A stretch of 64,000 nucleotides of DNA from Candidatus Peregrinibacteria bacterium (GCA_018648865.1 JABGQH010000009.1:26142-90141), one strand, 5' to 3'. Shown: positions 47,160 through 58,070, counted from the first letter of the stretch. Program-made: numbers and translations. Notes: generated by a model not told the origin, from the letters alone.

Positions 47160-49487
47160 TTATGAAAGATTTTCTTCTATCTTCTTAATTAAATCATCAT
47201 TAGTTGGCATGTTGTCCTTAGGGCACTCTCTATTTGCCCAGAATTCTCTAAGTGAATCACAATATCCTTTTTCGGTTAGTAATTTACTTACGAATGGCTT
47301 TGCTGAATTTTTGAATCTACTGTTTTTCAGATTATTAGAGATTTCAGAGATAGCTGTAACAAAAGCATCTTCTCCTCCACAAACTTCTGTTCTTACCTCA
47401 TCTTCTATAGCATTTTGAATACTCTCTGGATCTATTCCTGCCATAAAGTATAAATCTTTAGCTTTTGCAGATGGGAAATATCTATTAACTCCAAGCTTGC
47501 GCACTGAACAAGGCAAATTAAAGTCAGCAACAATATCAGAAACATGAGAAGCTAATCCACCTTCATTATTATGATCTTCTACAACTATTAGGTGACCTGT
47601 TTCTATTGCTGCCTGAATTATACTTGCTGAATCAATTGGTCTAACACAAGAGATATTTAGTACACGGACCTTTACTCCATCTGACTCTTTGCTTAGCTCA
47701 TCTGCAGCTTCTACTGCGCTATGCACAGGTATACCAGTAGCAATTACAGTAACTTGATCAGTGGTATCACCATTACCTCTAATCAAATCTGCTTTTCCAT
47801 CAAAAATATAATCTGAACTGTAAATTACTGATCCATCTGGTGATTTAAGTTGTTCGTGTCCATCTCTAGGGAAAAATGTATAAACACTCTCTTCTCCTTT
47901 TGCACTTATTTCTATAGCACGCTCTGCCATTGCAGCAGCTTGATTACAATCTGCAGATAGCCACACTTGTGTGTGATCCAATGGAATGTTTAAGTAATTT
48001 CTTTCTTGGTGGGTTTCTCCATCTTCTCCAACACTTAGACCAGTGTGAGTACAATCATGAATTACTCCGCATTTAGTATGACCACAATTGATATCAATCA
48101 ATCTAGCATTTGCTCTAGCCTCGTTTGTTCCAAATGCAGAGAACGTATATGTAATTGGCAATAATCCTGTTTGTCTCATGCCAGCTGCCATCATATACAT
48201 GTTTGCCTCTGCAACTCCTACGTTTATTATTCTTTCTGGTAGCTCTTTCTCTATTGCACTAAATCCACCAGAACCTGCTAAATCTGCATGTAATACTAAA
48301 ATACGATCATCTGCTTTCATCAAATTTAATACATGAACTGCTCCAAAGTCTTTTCTAGCAGCTCCTTTTGCATCTGTGATTGTTCTTTTGTAGCCAGAGC
48401 TATTAAGCTTTTCCATATCTAATTTAACTAATATATTTGTTTCTACAGATGGATTTGCTTCGTATCTCTTTTGCTCCTTTCCTCTAAACTCTTCATATGA
48501 TTTTATCAAATCATTTAGAGGTGGTAATTGAGCTAGAGCTTTTTCTGCTTCTTCATCTGTAAGTGGTGCACCATGGTAATTCTTACCACCTGTATTAGAT
48601 GCTTCTTCCATGAAATCAATTCCATTACCCATGGTTGTGTAATAACAAACAAATATTGGTTTGCCTTTACCTACTAAGTCATTAACTGTCTTTAAGGCAG
48701 TAGACACTTGATCAGGATTATTCCCATCCTGCACTTCTATAACTTGCCATCCAGCTGCTACTGCCATTGCAGAAAAATCAGATGCAAAAACCTCTGTAGC
48801 TGCAGTACTTAATTGAATATCGTTAAAGTCTCCATGAACTACCAAGTTATCTAGTTTTAGATTAGAGGCTAATCGAAATGCCTCATAAACTTGTCCTTCT
48901 TGTGCGTCTCCATCTGCAAGTATCACATCTACAATTCCTTTCTTGTTCTGATGTTTTAGTCCAAATGCAACACCTAAAGCATTAGATGGCCCTTTTCCAA
49001 GAGGCCCAGTTCCAAAAGGAATAGATCCAATACCAGCTTCGACGTGGCCTGGTAGTCCATCTGGAGTTCTAAATGTCTCTATAATACTATTTGGGCTATT
49101 TAAACGTTTGTCGTCTGCTCCTCTTCCAAATAACCATTCTAATCCATATGCCAAGATAGATAAGTGTCCTGCACTCATTCTTAATGGCTGATCTACAGAT
49201 AGGTCTCGTTCCTTATTAATAAAATATCCCAGAGTAAAAGCAGATAGTGATCCACCAGGATGACCAGAACTATGAGCTCTAGGTGCCTGTACAGCCAAAT
49301 GACACAGAATATTTTCTGCGATTTGGTACTGCTTGGCTTCCTCTTCAGTTAGAGAAATGGCTTCATTTGGCCCTATCCATATAGAGTCAACTTGCTCACT
49401 AGTTTCTAAAATTCGTTGGCAAGACATTGGAACAGTCTTGACATCTTTTCCAATTAATGTGGATTTGTCTGGTCTTTGAACGGGCAT
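47160..49487 (-). CDS. tkt: Transketolase
   Basis: SSGHPGGSLSAF, MSAGHLSILAYGL, ADGDAQEGQVYEAFRLAS, VGVAEANMYMMAAGM, GEDGETHQE. Confidence 0.9.
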   Translation of the reverse strand: MPVQRPDKSTLIGKDVKTVPMSCQRILETSEQVDSIWIGPNEAISLTEEEAKQYQIAENILCHLAVQAPRAHSSGHPGGSLSAFTLGYFINKERDLSVDQPLRMSAGHLSILAYGLEWLFGRGADDKRLNSPNSIIETFRTPDGLPGHVEAGIGSIPFGTGPLGKGPSNALGVAFGLKHQNKKGIVDVILADGDAQEGQVYEAFRLASNLKLDNLVVHGDFNDIQLSTAATEVFASDFSAMAVAAGWQVIEVQDGNNPDQVSTALKTVNDLVGKGKPIFVCYYTTMGNGIDFMEEASNTGGKNYHGAPLTDEEAEKALAQLPPLNDLIKSYEEFRGKEQKRYEANPSVETNILVKLDMEKLNSSGYKRTITDAKGAARKDFGAVHVLNLMKADDRILVLHADLAGSGGFSAIEKELPERIINVGVAEANMYMMAAGMRQTGLLPITYTFSAFGTNEARANARLIDINCGHTKCGVIHDCTHTGLSVGEDGETHQERNYLNIPLDHTQVWLSADCNQAAAMAERAIEISAKGEESVYTFFPRDGHEQLKSPDGSVIYSSDYIFDGKADLIRGNGDTTDQVTVIATGIPVHSAVEAADELSKESDGVKVRVLNISCVRPIDSASIIQAAIETGHLIVVEDHNNEGGLASHVSDIVADFNLPCSVRKLGVNRYFPSAKAKDLYFMAGIDPESIQNAIEDEVRTEVCGGEDAFVTAISEISNNLKNSRFKNSAKPFVSKLLTEKGYCDSLREFWANRECPKDNMPTNDDLIKKIEENLS

Positions 49488-49686
49488 GATTATCGGGGAA
49501 ATTTGTGACGTATTCTAGTGTATGTTTAATTTCTTCTCAATGCTACTGGCTTAATCAGAAGAGAATTTTCTTTTTACTGCAAGTTGCGCTTCTTGACCTG
49601 ATATAAAACAGCGGTAACCTTGTGTTCTTCGCGGATTTAACCGCAATTACTTTGATGTGTTATCTTTGATTTCTACCCCTCATTTT

Positions 49687-49785
49687 ATGAGAATAAAATC
49701 CAAAAGTGCCTCAAGTCGTTCACTTATCGGAATAAATGTATCTGTAATCGTATTACTTTCTTTAATGATGTTGGTAGCTGGATAA
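49687..49785 (+). CDS. Possible small membrane protein (32 aa)
   Basis: ATG...TAA encodes MRIKSKSASSRSLIGINVSVIVLLSLMMLVAG; not in the ORF track. Confidence 0.35.
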   Translation: MRIKSKSASSRSLIGINVSVIVLLSLMMLVAG

Positions 49786-49786
49786 A

Positions 49787-50437
49787 TTAAACCTTCTTGC
49801 TAAGTACCAAAACTAAATTATCTCCGTTTTCTATTTCTTCTTTTACTCCCGTCCAATTATGGATGGAGTTTAGGAGTGTATCGAATTCATATTCATACCC
49901 TTCTCCTCTACGTGTACCAGGGTCATTAGTGATGAAATGGGTATCTGTGTAACCAGTGATAACTAACATGTGATACCAAGGCCCTTCACCCGAAAAATAA
50001 GGATTGTCTAATTTTCTACCTGCTGCAGGAACTATAATTGGATTCCCTTCATCTATACTATTTTTTAAATCATCAATCGATGGATTAACTACGATAGCTG
50101 CTAGGTAATCAAAATAAGTTACAGAGATCTCCGCAAGCTCTTGAATTGTAACGTCTTCGGGATACTGATTTTTAGATTCCCATCTAAGTAGAGACAAAAG
50201 TTCACTATTTGCAGATTCTGGATTCATATCTTTGTTTTCAAAGAAGTTATGAACCATTAACAAAGACATCTCTTCACATGCTTCTTGGTAAGGATCATCC
50301 CAGTTCGCAAATGGGGCTTGTGATGAAAAGGGGACTCCTAGAACATTTGAGTTTTGTTCATTTTCTTTTTCAGATTGAATAGTTGAGCAGGAGCTCAGCA
50401 AGAATACACAGGTAATTAGTAGTGATAATTTATTCAT
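49787..50437 (-). CDS. C39-like peptidase lipoprotein
   Basis: LLSSCS lipobox; LGVPFSSQAPFANWDDPYQEACEEMSLLM, WYHMLVITGYTDTHFITNDPGT. Confidence 0.82.
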   Translation of the reverse strand: MNKLSLLITCVFLLSSCSTIQSEKENEQNSNVLGVPFSSQAPFANWDDPYQEACEEMSLLMVHNFFENKDMNPESANSELLSLLRWESKNQYPEDVTIQELAEISVTYFDYLAAIVVNPSIDDLKNSIDEGNPIIVPAAGRKLDNPYFSGEGPWYHMLVITGYTDTHFITNDPGTRRGEGYEYEFDTLLNSIHNWTGVKEEIENGDNLVLVLSKKV

Positions 50438-50520
50438 ATATAAATTTAAGGGGAGATCTTTGCTTCAATGATAGGTGGCCTATGTGGTATACTATACAGC
50501 GTATTCCCACATACTTAACA

Positions 50521-51162
50521 ATGAAACTTTTCCTAGATACAGCAAATATTGCTTACGTAGAAGAAATCGCATCATGGGGTGTATTAGATGGAGTAACTAC
50601 TAATCCGTCTTTAGTCGCAAAAGAAGGTGCTGACTTCGAAAAGACAGTTAAAGCAATGGGGGATTTGGTTCCATGTGTTTCAGCTCAAGTTACTGCAACA
50701 GATTCGCAAGAGATGATTAAGCAGGGTGAACAGTATGCAAGCTGGCATAAGAATGTTTATGTAAAAGTTCCAATGACAGTAGAGGGTCTAAAAGCTCTTA
50801 CATATTTCAGAGAAAAGGGCATTAGAACAAACACAACACTTATATTTTCAGCTAACCAAGCAATACTTGCTGCAAAAGCTGGAGCAAACATTATTTCTCC
50901 ATTCATTGGTCGTTTAGATGATGCAGGGCAAGATGGAATGGGACTAATCGCAGAAATTATGCAGATCTGGAATAACTATAATTTCGATACAGAAGTTCTA
51001 GTCGCTTCAACCAGACACCCAAGACATATTGTGGAAGCTGCAGAACTTGGTGCTCATATAAGCACTATTCCATATGCACTTTTCAAAAAACTTCCAAATC
51101 ATCCATTAACAGATAGTGGAATTATTAAGTTTCAAGAAGACTGGGAATCAGTAAAGCAGTAA
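50521..51162 (+). CDS. Transaldolase/fructose-6-phosphate aldolase family protein
   Basis: MKLFLDTANIAYVEEIASWGVLDGVTTNPSLVAKEG, VYVKVPMTVEGLKAL, NTTLIFSANQAILAAKAGANIISPFIGRLDD. Confidence 0.93.
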   Translation: MKLFLDTANIAYVEEIASWGVLDGVTTNPSLVAKEGADFEKTVKAMGDLVPCVSAQVTATDSQEMIKQGEQYASWHKNVYVKVPMTVEGLKALTYFREKGIRTNTTLIFSANQAILAAKAGANIISPFIGRLDDAGQDGMGLIAEIMQIWNNYNFDTEVLVASTRHPRHIVEAAELGAHISTIPYALFKKLPNHPLTDSGIIKFQEDWESVKQ

Positions 51163-51174
51163 TACAGTACTTAT

Positions 51175-51250
51175 TTAGCTTTGAGCTCTAAGCTATGAGC
51201 TTTAAGTATTTTACTTAGGCTGAGAGCTTAAAGCTTAAGTCTTATAGCTT
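51175..51250. repeat. AGCTT-rich repeat (copy 3)
   Basis: tagctttgagctctaagctatgagctttaagtattttacttaggctgagagcttaaagcttaagtcttatagctt. Confidence 0.75.
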
Positions 51251-51280
51251 TCTGATTTGTTGCAGTGTTACACTGATGCC

Positions 51281-52687
51281 ATGGATTCTCTTGGCATAAT
51301 CGGCCTTGGCACTATGGGAGCAAGTCTTGCTCGTAATGCAGCTAGAAATGGAGTTAAGGTTGTTGTATATAATAGGACGAAGCAGAAGACAGATGAATTT
51401 ATAAAGTTTCACTCAAAGGAAGGGGATTTTGTTGCAGTTTCTAATTATAAAGAATTAGTAAAAGAGCTAAAGCCACCAAGATCCATATTGCTTATGGTTA
51501 AAGCTGGTGATGCGACTGATGCTGTAATTTCTGATTTGATTCCTTTATTAGAGAAAAACGACATTATAATTGATGCGGGGAACAGTCATTTCTCAGATAC
51601 TGATAGAAGAGATTCAGAGCTTAAAGAGAAAGGCATTGAGTTTATTGGAATGGGAGTAAGTGGAGGAGAAGAAGGCGCTCTAAAAGGCCCTAGTATGATG
51701 CCTGGATGCAGTAAGACTGCTTATAAGACCCTCGAGCCACTCCTTAGTAATATGTCTGCAAGAGACTCAGATGGTGGCAGATGCTTAACCCATGTAGGAG
51801 AAGGAGGTTCAGGCCATTTTGTAAAAATGGTACATAACGGAATTGAATATGGTGTTATGCAAATTATTGCAGAGAGTTATGACTTACTAAAAACTCTTGG
51901 GGAATGTTCCAATGAAGATTGTGCAGATATCTATGAATCTTGGAACGAAACAGGTGAGCTAGCTTCTTATCTTTTAGAGATTACTTCTAACATACTTAGG
52001 AAAAATGATGAGATAAAAGCTGGATTATTGATTGATAAAATTAAAGATAGTGCAAAACAAAAGGGTACTGGCAAATGGACTACCCAAACAGCGCTAGATC
52101 TTGGCATTGCTGTACCGACAATAACCGCAGCAGTGGATGCCAGAATAATTTCTGGATCAACACAGGATAGAAAGATTAGAAGTGTTCTTCCTATAGTAGT
52201 AGACGAGACTGAACCTATACCAAAGCCTATGAAGTTTCGTTCAGCTGTAAGGTCTGCAGTAGAACTTTCAATATTCTGTGCATATAGACAAGGGTTTGAT
52301 CTAATAAGAAAAGCAAATGAGGAATTTGGTTGGAATATTGATTTAAGCGAAGTTGCTAGAATTTGGCAGGGTGGTTGTATTATTCGTGCTGTATCCCTTA
52401 GAAAGTATCAACAGCTTTATAACAAAGATAAAAAACAATCTACAATTGCTAGGGAATACTTTGAGAGTCGCTTCGCAGGTGAAAGACAAATTAGCTGGAG
52501 GCAAACTGTAGAAATGGGACAAAGTTATGGAATACCAGTACCAGCTATGGCTGCATCTCTATCTTATTATGATGCCTTTGCTAAGAGCAGCCTCCCACAA
52601 AACCTAGTTCAGGCACAGCGTGATTATTTTGGATCTCACACATATGAAAGGACTGACAAAAAAGGATCATTTCATACTGAGTGGTAA
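51281..52687 (+). CDS. gnd: 6-phosphogluconate dehydrogenase
   Basis: LGIIGLGTMGASLARNAA, GMGVSGGEEGALKGPSMMPG, HFVKMVHNGIEYGVMQ, KGTGKWT, WQGGCIIRA. Confidence 0.95.
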   Translation: MDSLGIIGLGTMGASLARNAARNGVKVVVYNRTKQKTDEFIKFHSKEGDFVAVSNYKELVKELKPPRSILLMVKAGDATDAVISDLIPLLEKNDIIIDAGNSHFSDTDRRDSELKEKGIEFIGMGVSGGEEGALKGPSMMPGCSKTAYKTLEPLLSNMSARDSDGGRCLTHVGEGGSGHFVKMVHNGIEYGVMQIIAESYDLLKTLGECSNEDCADIYESWNETGELASYLLEITSNILRKNDEIKAGLLIDKIKDSAKQKGTGKWTTQTALDLGIAVPTITAAVDARIISGSTQDRKIRSVLPIVVDETEPIPKPMKFRSAVRSAVELSIFCAYRQGFDLIRKANEEFGWNIDLSEVARIWQGGCIIRAVSLRKYQQLYNKDKKQSTIAREYFESRFAGERQISWRQTVEMGQSYGIPVPAMAASLSYYDAFAKSSLPQNLVQAQRDYFGSHTYERTDKKGSFHTEW

Positions 52688-52693
52688 TTTAAT

Positions 52694-53566
52694 TTAAACT
52701 TGAGTTAACAATGCAGCCCCACGTACAGCCGCATCCTTAAGCTCAGCGATTTTTAGGACTGGAACTGGCGTACCAGGTAAAAGCCAATTTTTTAACTCCG
52801 TTTCAATCTTGCTTAGGTGTGGCCCTAGCGCTCTACCAGCGCTTCCGCCAAAAACAATTACAGATGGATCTAGTGTATGAATCAGATTGGTACAGAGCCA
52901 TGTTATTTCTTTGTAAATTTCTGGGTGCATGAATTCACAAACTTCTCCTTGTAGGTATTCATCTGGATTTGAGGCATCTACACATCTTTTACCCATAGCA
53001 GTTCCAGACAAAAACTGCTCAACCTCTCCTCTTATATGGGATTCAATTGCTTCCTTATAAGGAACTTGACCCGGCCTAAGTAGCATATGTCCAAATTCAC
53101 CTGCATAACCTGTGTGACCATGAAAAAGTTTTTCATTAATCACAATTCCTCCTCCAACTCCAGTCCCCATTGTTATCCCAATCATTATTTTGTGCCCCTT
53201 GCCTACTCCTTCAAGCGCCTCTGCTAGGGCAAAGCAATTTGCATCATTATCTACAGTTATTGGTAGATCTGTAGAGTCAGAGAGTAAATCGATTAATGAA
53301 ATATTATCGCTCCCTGGAATGTTTGGCATTTTTAAAATTCTTCCTGTTCCAGTTTGAACTAATCCAGGTACTCCAATTCCTATTCCAGCTGTGTCATCAG
53401 TTTTTAATGTATCAATGATTTTCTTAATCTCTGTCACGACATTATCAAAACCATTTGATGCATTAGTATCAATTTTAATTTCTTCTTCATTCACAAGTGG
53501 ATCTCCACTAAACCTTGCTGCAGCAATTTTAGTTCCTCCAATATCGATTCCAATTACAGATGTCAT
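52694..53566 (-). CDS. ROK family sugar kinase (glucokinase-like)
   Basis: IGIDIGGTKIAAARF, GIGVPGLVQ, VDNDANCFALAE, GTGVGGGIVINEKLFHG, GEFGHM. Confidence 0.9.
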   Translation of the reverse strand: MTSVIGIDIGGTKIAAARFSGDPLVNEEEIKIDTNASNGFDNVVTEIKKIIDTLKTDDTAGIGIGVPGLVQTGTGRILKMPNIPGSDNISLIDLLSDSTDLPITVDNDANCFALAEALEGVGKGHKIMIGITMGTGVGGGIVINEKLFHGHTGYAGEFGHMLLRPGQVPYKEAIESHIRGEVEQFLSGTAMGKRCVDASNPDEYLQGEVCEFMHPEIYKEITWLCTNLIHTLDPSVIVFGGSAGRALGPHLSKIETELKNWLLPGTPVPVLKIAELKDAAVRGAALLTQV

Positions 53567-53608
53567 ACAGATACTGTAGCAAAATTATCTGGTATACTGA
53601 ATGCCGTT

Positions 53609-56095
53609 ATGTATTTTCTACAAACAACGGACGATGTACTCGTTTCATTAGGAACATCTATAAATGGTCTTTCTAATAAAGAAGTACTAAAAAGGCAGCA
53701 GCAATATGGGTTAAATGAACTCCCTAAAAAGAAGAAATCGTTAATAGTTCTCTTCTTGCATCAGTTTAAGGATGTGATGGTTTATATTCTGATTGCTGCT
53801 CTATTCATCTCTGCAGCATTACCAATATTAGAAGGCAAGCCTCTCACTATTGAAAGTTTTTTGGATGCCATAGTAATATTTGCGATTCTTTTACTAAATG
53901 CAATATTAGGATTTGTTCAGGAATACAGAGCAGAAGAAGCAATTGCTATGCTCACAAAGCTTACTTCACCTCACACAAGAGTTCGCAGAGGAGGGGAAGA
54001 AGTACAGATTGAATCTAGGAATCTAGTACCAGGAGACATAATGATATTAGAGGCAGGAGATAAAATCTCTGCAGATGGCAGATTAATTGTAGATTCACAT
54101 ATTCGTGTAAATGAATCTAGTTTAACTGGAGAGTCGCATGCAGTAGATAAAGACATTTTGCCTGTGAAGAAAAAAGTATCTTTAGCGCTCAGAACTAATA
54201 TGCTGTTTGCTGGAACAGTTGTAACCAGAGGTTTTGGAGAATGCATAGTTACTGCAACAGGATTAGATACAGAGATAGGAAAAATCGCAGATATGGTTTC
54301 TCAAACTAAATTACCAGAGACCCCATTACAAAGAAGGATGGCAAGACTAGGAAAAATGCTAGGTGGAATAGTGATCGCTCTTTGTGCAATTATTGTTTCA
54401 GTAGGAATGATCTCTGGTGCCTCTTTTTTACACATGCTTTTAATAGGAGTAAGCCTTGCAGTATCTGCAGTACCAGAGGGATTGCCAGCAGTTGTGACAG
54501 TCTGTTTTGCTATGGGTGTGCGCAGAATGGTTAGTAAAAATGCGATTGTAAGGAGGCTAGATTCACTAGAAACTCTGGGAAGTGTAACTGTTATATGTAC
54601 AGATAAGACTGGAACCATAACGCAAAACAAAATGTCTGTGTCAGAAACATGGATACCGACTTTCGGGAAGAAGACAGATAAATTATTAGTAGCATCTATA
54701 TCAGCATCATGTAATAGAGCGCAGTTACCTGCGCTTGGTGATCCAACAGAAGTTGGATTGCTTGAATTTGCAAAAAAACTAAAAGCCAAGAGGCTTAAAA
54801 TTGATGATGAGCCAGTTCCATTCACATCAGAGAACAAGTACATGAAAACAAAGCATAAAAATAAATTCTTTCTAAAAGGAGCTCCTGAAAAAATTGTTAT
54901 GTTCATTGATAAAAAACACAGAAAAGAAATACTAGAAAAAAATAAAGAATTAGCAAAGAAAGGTTTACGAGTTTTAGCATGCGCAGAAGAAAGCAATGGC
55001 AAGACTAGATTTGTTGGGCTAGTTGCTATGAACGATCCACCAAGGCGAACAGTTAAGGCTTCTATAAATTTGGCTAAGAATGCAGGGATCAGAACAATAA
55101 TGATTACAGGTGACAATCTTCAAACAGCTATAGCAATAGCTAAAGATGTCGGTATAGAAGGTGCTGCAATGGAGGGAAATCACATAGATGAACTAACTAA
55201 GAAACAGCTACAAGGAATATTAAAAACTACATCAGTATTTGCTCGTGTATCACCTGAGCATAAACTTAGAATCCTTGCGGCTCTGCAATCTAATGGAGAG
55301 ATAGTAGCAATGTCCGGTGATGGCGTTAATGACGCTCCAGCCTTAAAAGGGGCCCATGTTGGTATAGCTATGGGAAAGGTAGGAACAGAGGTAGCCAGAG
55401 AGGCATCAAGCATAGTTTTATCTGATGATAACTACTCAACAATAGTAAGTGCAGTAGAAGAAGGCAGACGTATTTATGACAACATAAGAAAGTTTGTTGT
55501 GTATCTACTAAGAGCTAACTTTGACGAATTGCTTTTGATCATCACAGTAATTGTTTTACGTATTCCTTTGCCATATTTGCCAATCCATATTCTATGGATT
55601 AATTTAATGACAGATGGCTTGCCAGCTCTCGCGCTAGGGATGGAAAAAGCTGAGCCAGATATAATGAAAAGACCGCCAAGAAATGCCAAGGAACACTTAC
55701 TGAATGGTGAGTGGGGGAGTTTGGTAGTAGTAGGATTACTAGCATTTGCAGCAGCATTCACATTGTTTTTGTGGGAGCTTAGTTCTGGCAGCACACTTGC
55801 TCAGGCTAGGTCTGTAACACTTACAATGTCTATAATCTTTGAACTACTATTAGCTATAAATATTAGAAGCAAGCGACCAATATGGGAGATCGGATTCTTC
55901 TCTAATCCTTACTTACTTATTGCAATAACCATCCCAATATTCTTACAAGTCGCATTGCTCTACACACCACTAAATGTTGTTTTCCATCTTGTACCTTTAC
56001 CACCAATTGAATGGGTCAAAGCATGCTCAATCGCATTTGGTTGTGTATTCGGGCTAGAGTTAATGAAATTAATTCCTAATAAAGACCGAACATAG
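53609..56095 (+). CDS. Cation-transporting P-type ATPase (Ca2+-type)
   Basis: VICTDKTGTITQNKMSV, LTGES, AVPEGLPAVVT, MSGDGVNDAPALKGAHVGIAMG. Confidence 0.94.
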   Translation: MYFLQTTDDVLVSLGTSINGLSNKEVLKRQQQYGLNELPKKKKSLIVLFLHQFKDVMVYILIAALFISAALPILEGKPLTIESFLDAIVIFAILLLNAILGFVQEYRAEEAIAMLTKLTSPHTRVRRGGEEVQIESRNLVPGDIMILEAGDKISADGRLIVDSHIRVNESSLTGESHAVDKDILPVKKKVSLALRTNMLFAGTVVTRGFGECIVTATGLDTEIGKIADMVSQTKLPETPLQRRMARLGKMLGGIVIALCAIIVSVGMISGASFLHMLLIGVSLAVSAVPEGLPAVVTVCFAMGVRRMVSKNAIVRRLDSLETLGSVTVICTDKTGTITQNKMSVSETWIPTFGKKTDKLLVASISASCNRAQLPALGDPTEVGLLEFAKKLKAKRLKIDDEPVPFTSENKYMKTKHKNKFFLKGAPEKIVMFIDKKHRKEILEKNKELAKKGLRVLACAEESNGKTRFVGLVAMNDPPRRTVKASINLAKNAGIRTIMITGDNLQTAIAIAKDVGIEGAAMEGNHIDELTKKQLQGILKTTSVFARVSPEHKLRILAALQSNGEIVAMSGDGVNDAPALKGAHVGIAMGKVGTEVAREASSIVLSDDNYSTIVSAVEEGRRIYDNIRKFVVYLLRANFDELLLIITVIVLRIPLPYLPIHILWINLMTDGLPALALGMEKAEPDIMKRPPRNAKEHLLNGEWGSLVVVGLLAFAAAFTLFLWELSSGSTLAQARSVTLTMSIIFELLLAINIRSKRPIWEIGFFSNPYLLIAITIPIFLQVALLYTPLNVVFHLVPLPPIEWVKACSIAFGCVFGLELMKLIPNKDRT

Positions 56096-56109
56096 TGAGT
56101 TCTACAAAT

Positions 56110-56338
<229 letters not shown>

Positions 56339-56447
56339 GTGGTAATGGATGCGATAATAACATTATAACACTTTCACCCGCCGAAGCGTAGCGTAGGAGG
56401 GCGACCACCATGCCCTATACCTGAGCTTTTTAGCGATTGGTATGGGG

Positions 56448-56464
56448 TCTGGCACCTCTCCGTG
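56448..56464 (-). repeat. Partial copy of tRNA-Ser(GCT) 5' end
   Basis: tctggcacctctccgtg is a 17-bp direct repeat of the tRNA 5' end; adjoins hairpin CCCTATACC...GGTATGGGG. Confidence 0.7.
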
Positions 56465-56575
56465 TTAGCGGTATTTTAGTTAGAAAATAGCCATTTGGAA
56501 ACAAAAAACTCTAATGTTGCTCAAATTTTATATCTCTACTACCCTCTCTGCTTACAATTCTATACAATACGAGCC

Positions 56576-57601
56576 ATGTCTACCATCAAACAAATCTCTG
56601 AAGATAGAATATTAGTTACAGTACTTGGATTGCTACTTTTATATAGTGTAGGGGCAACTGCCTATATATTTGCGCTTTCACCTAAGCTCTCTTTTGTTCA
56701 TACAGAAAGGCAAGAGGCTCTTGCAAAGGCAGTTGAGCTTGAATATAAGCTAAGAGAAACAACAGGATTAACCGACTCAGATGCAGAATTTACTGTATTA
56801 CTGAGGCAAGATAGTACAGATTCAAATAGCACTCAGGTTTATATTCAAAGAACAGGAACAGAGTATCCTATTGCGAATGTTCCAAATGTATATAAAAACC
56901 ATTACCACCCTGCAGAAATAAGAGGTGGAAACTTATTTATAATTAGAAGGATAGAAGGACAGACTGAGGAATATTCGTTTCAAGATGAGCTTTGGCTATA
57001 TGACATAACAGGAAATGGTCAAAGATTGCATGTTTCAAATGGTATGGATTTTAGAGCTTCACCAAATGGAGAAAAAATATCTATAAATGAGAATGGTTCA
57101 GACTTAAAGATATTTGATTTAACTACAAATAGTATTTCTGAGTTTACTTGGCAAGAACTTGCAGGTGATAAACTTAATACAGCGCATTCCTCAGAAATCC
57201 GGAACACTGTACTCGGTTGGGATAAAGACGGAACTAGATTCTGGGGGCATCTAGGGCAATTAGGAGTCCCATTGGCTTATTATTCAATTGATATCTCTAC
57301 AGGAGCCGTCTCTACTTTTGATGTATCTTCCGTAGGCATAACTGGCGACGAGCTAGAATTTAATACTCGCTCTGGAATGATTTTATTCAGCACTCATCCT
57401 AGATTCTTTGATGTTGACTCTGCAATGGAGTTTGAAAAATCTGAAACTGTCGTTGAGCTATTTACTTATGACTTAGTGCTTAACTCAAAAGCAAAGATTG
57501 CTGAGTCTGTATCAAAATCCTTTGAACCAAAATGGATTGATGCAAAAACTATCGAATATTTAGATCCAATTACCAGATTAAAAGTCTATATATCTATATA
57601 A
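56576..57601 (+). CDS. Membrane-anchored protein, possible beta-propeller, unknown function
   Basis: N-terminal TM (LLLLYSVGATAYIFAL) then WD/TolB-like strands; start chosen at internal Met. Confidence 0.6.
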   Translation: MSTIKQISEDRILVTVLGLLLLYSVGATAYIFALSPKLSFVHTERQEALAKAVELEYKLRETTGLTDSDAEFTVLLRQDSTDSNSTQVYIQRTGTEYPIANVPNVYKNHYHPAEIRGGNLFIIRRIEGQTEEYSFQDELWLYDITGNGQRLHVSNGMDFRASPNGEKISINENGSDLKIFDLTTNSISEFTWQELAGDKLNTAHSSEIRNTVLGWDKDGTRFWGHLGQLGVPLAYYSIDISTGAVSTFDVSSVGITGDELEFNTRSGMILFSTHPRFFDVDSAMEFEKSETVVELFTYDLVLNSKAKIAESVSKSFEPKWIDAKTIEYLDPITRLKVYISI

Positions 57602-57620
57602 ATGATAGATAATTAACAAT

Positions 57621-58070
57621 TTAACCCTTACAAACCATTCCTTCTGTATTCCATGGATGCTCTTCATCTACTGCATCTGGAAATGGAGGAACAGGAGTTG
57701 GTTTTCCTGACTCTTTACTCCAAAGTTGAAATGTTTCTGTATATGGACCATTTCCATATTCAAATGCTTTAAATAATGAGGGATCAAACATTCCTGCAAA
57801 AGCATCTTGTAATCGCTCCAATTGTCTTTCATTTCTTGCAGTGTGAGGATTTACAGTAACTTTTAATCTACCTGAATTTAATACGCAAATTATACGATTA
57901 AACAAATCCTTTCTTATCTCTAATATTTCTAATGTTTCCCTAGTAGTTATTCCTAAATCCATATTTCCTTTCCATTGCATAGCACTAACTGTATTAAAAA
58001 GCTGTTTTGCCTCAAATACTTTTGCATCAAGCTCTGGATCGTTATTTGTAGGGGATTCATTCATGTGCAA
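57621..58070 (-). CDS. Hypothetical protein
   Basis: 149-aa ORF, no recognised motif. Confidence 0.5.
   Translation of the reverse strand: MHMNESPTNNDPELDAKVFEAKQLFNTVSAMQWKGNMDLGITTRETLEILEIRKDLFNRIICVLNSGRLKVTVNPHTARNERQLERLQDAFAGMFDPSLFKAFEYGNGPYTETFQLWSKESGKPTPVPPFPDAVDEEHPWNTEGMVCKG

Noticed and set aside
53971-55794. Minus-strand ORFs (91, 271, 77, 106 aa) opposite the P-type ATPase
   Set aside because: Antisense to a clearly coding gene with all P-type ATPase motifs.
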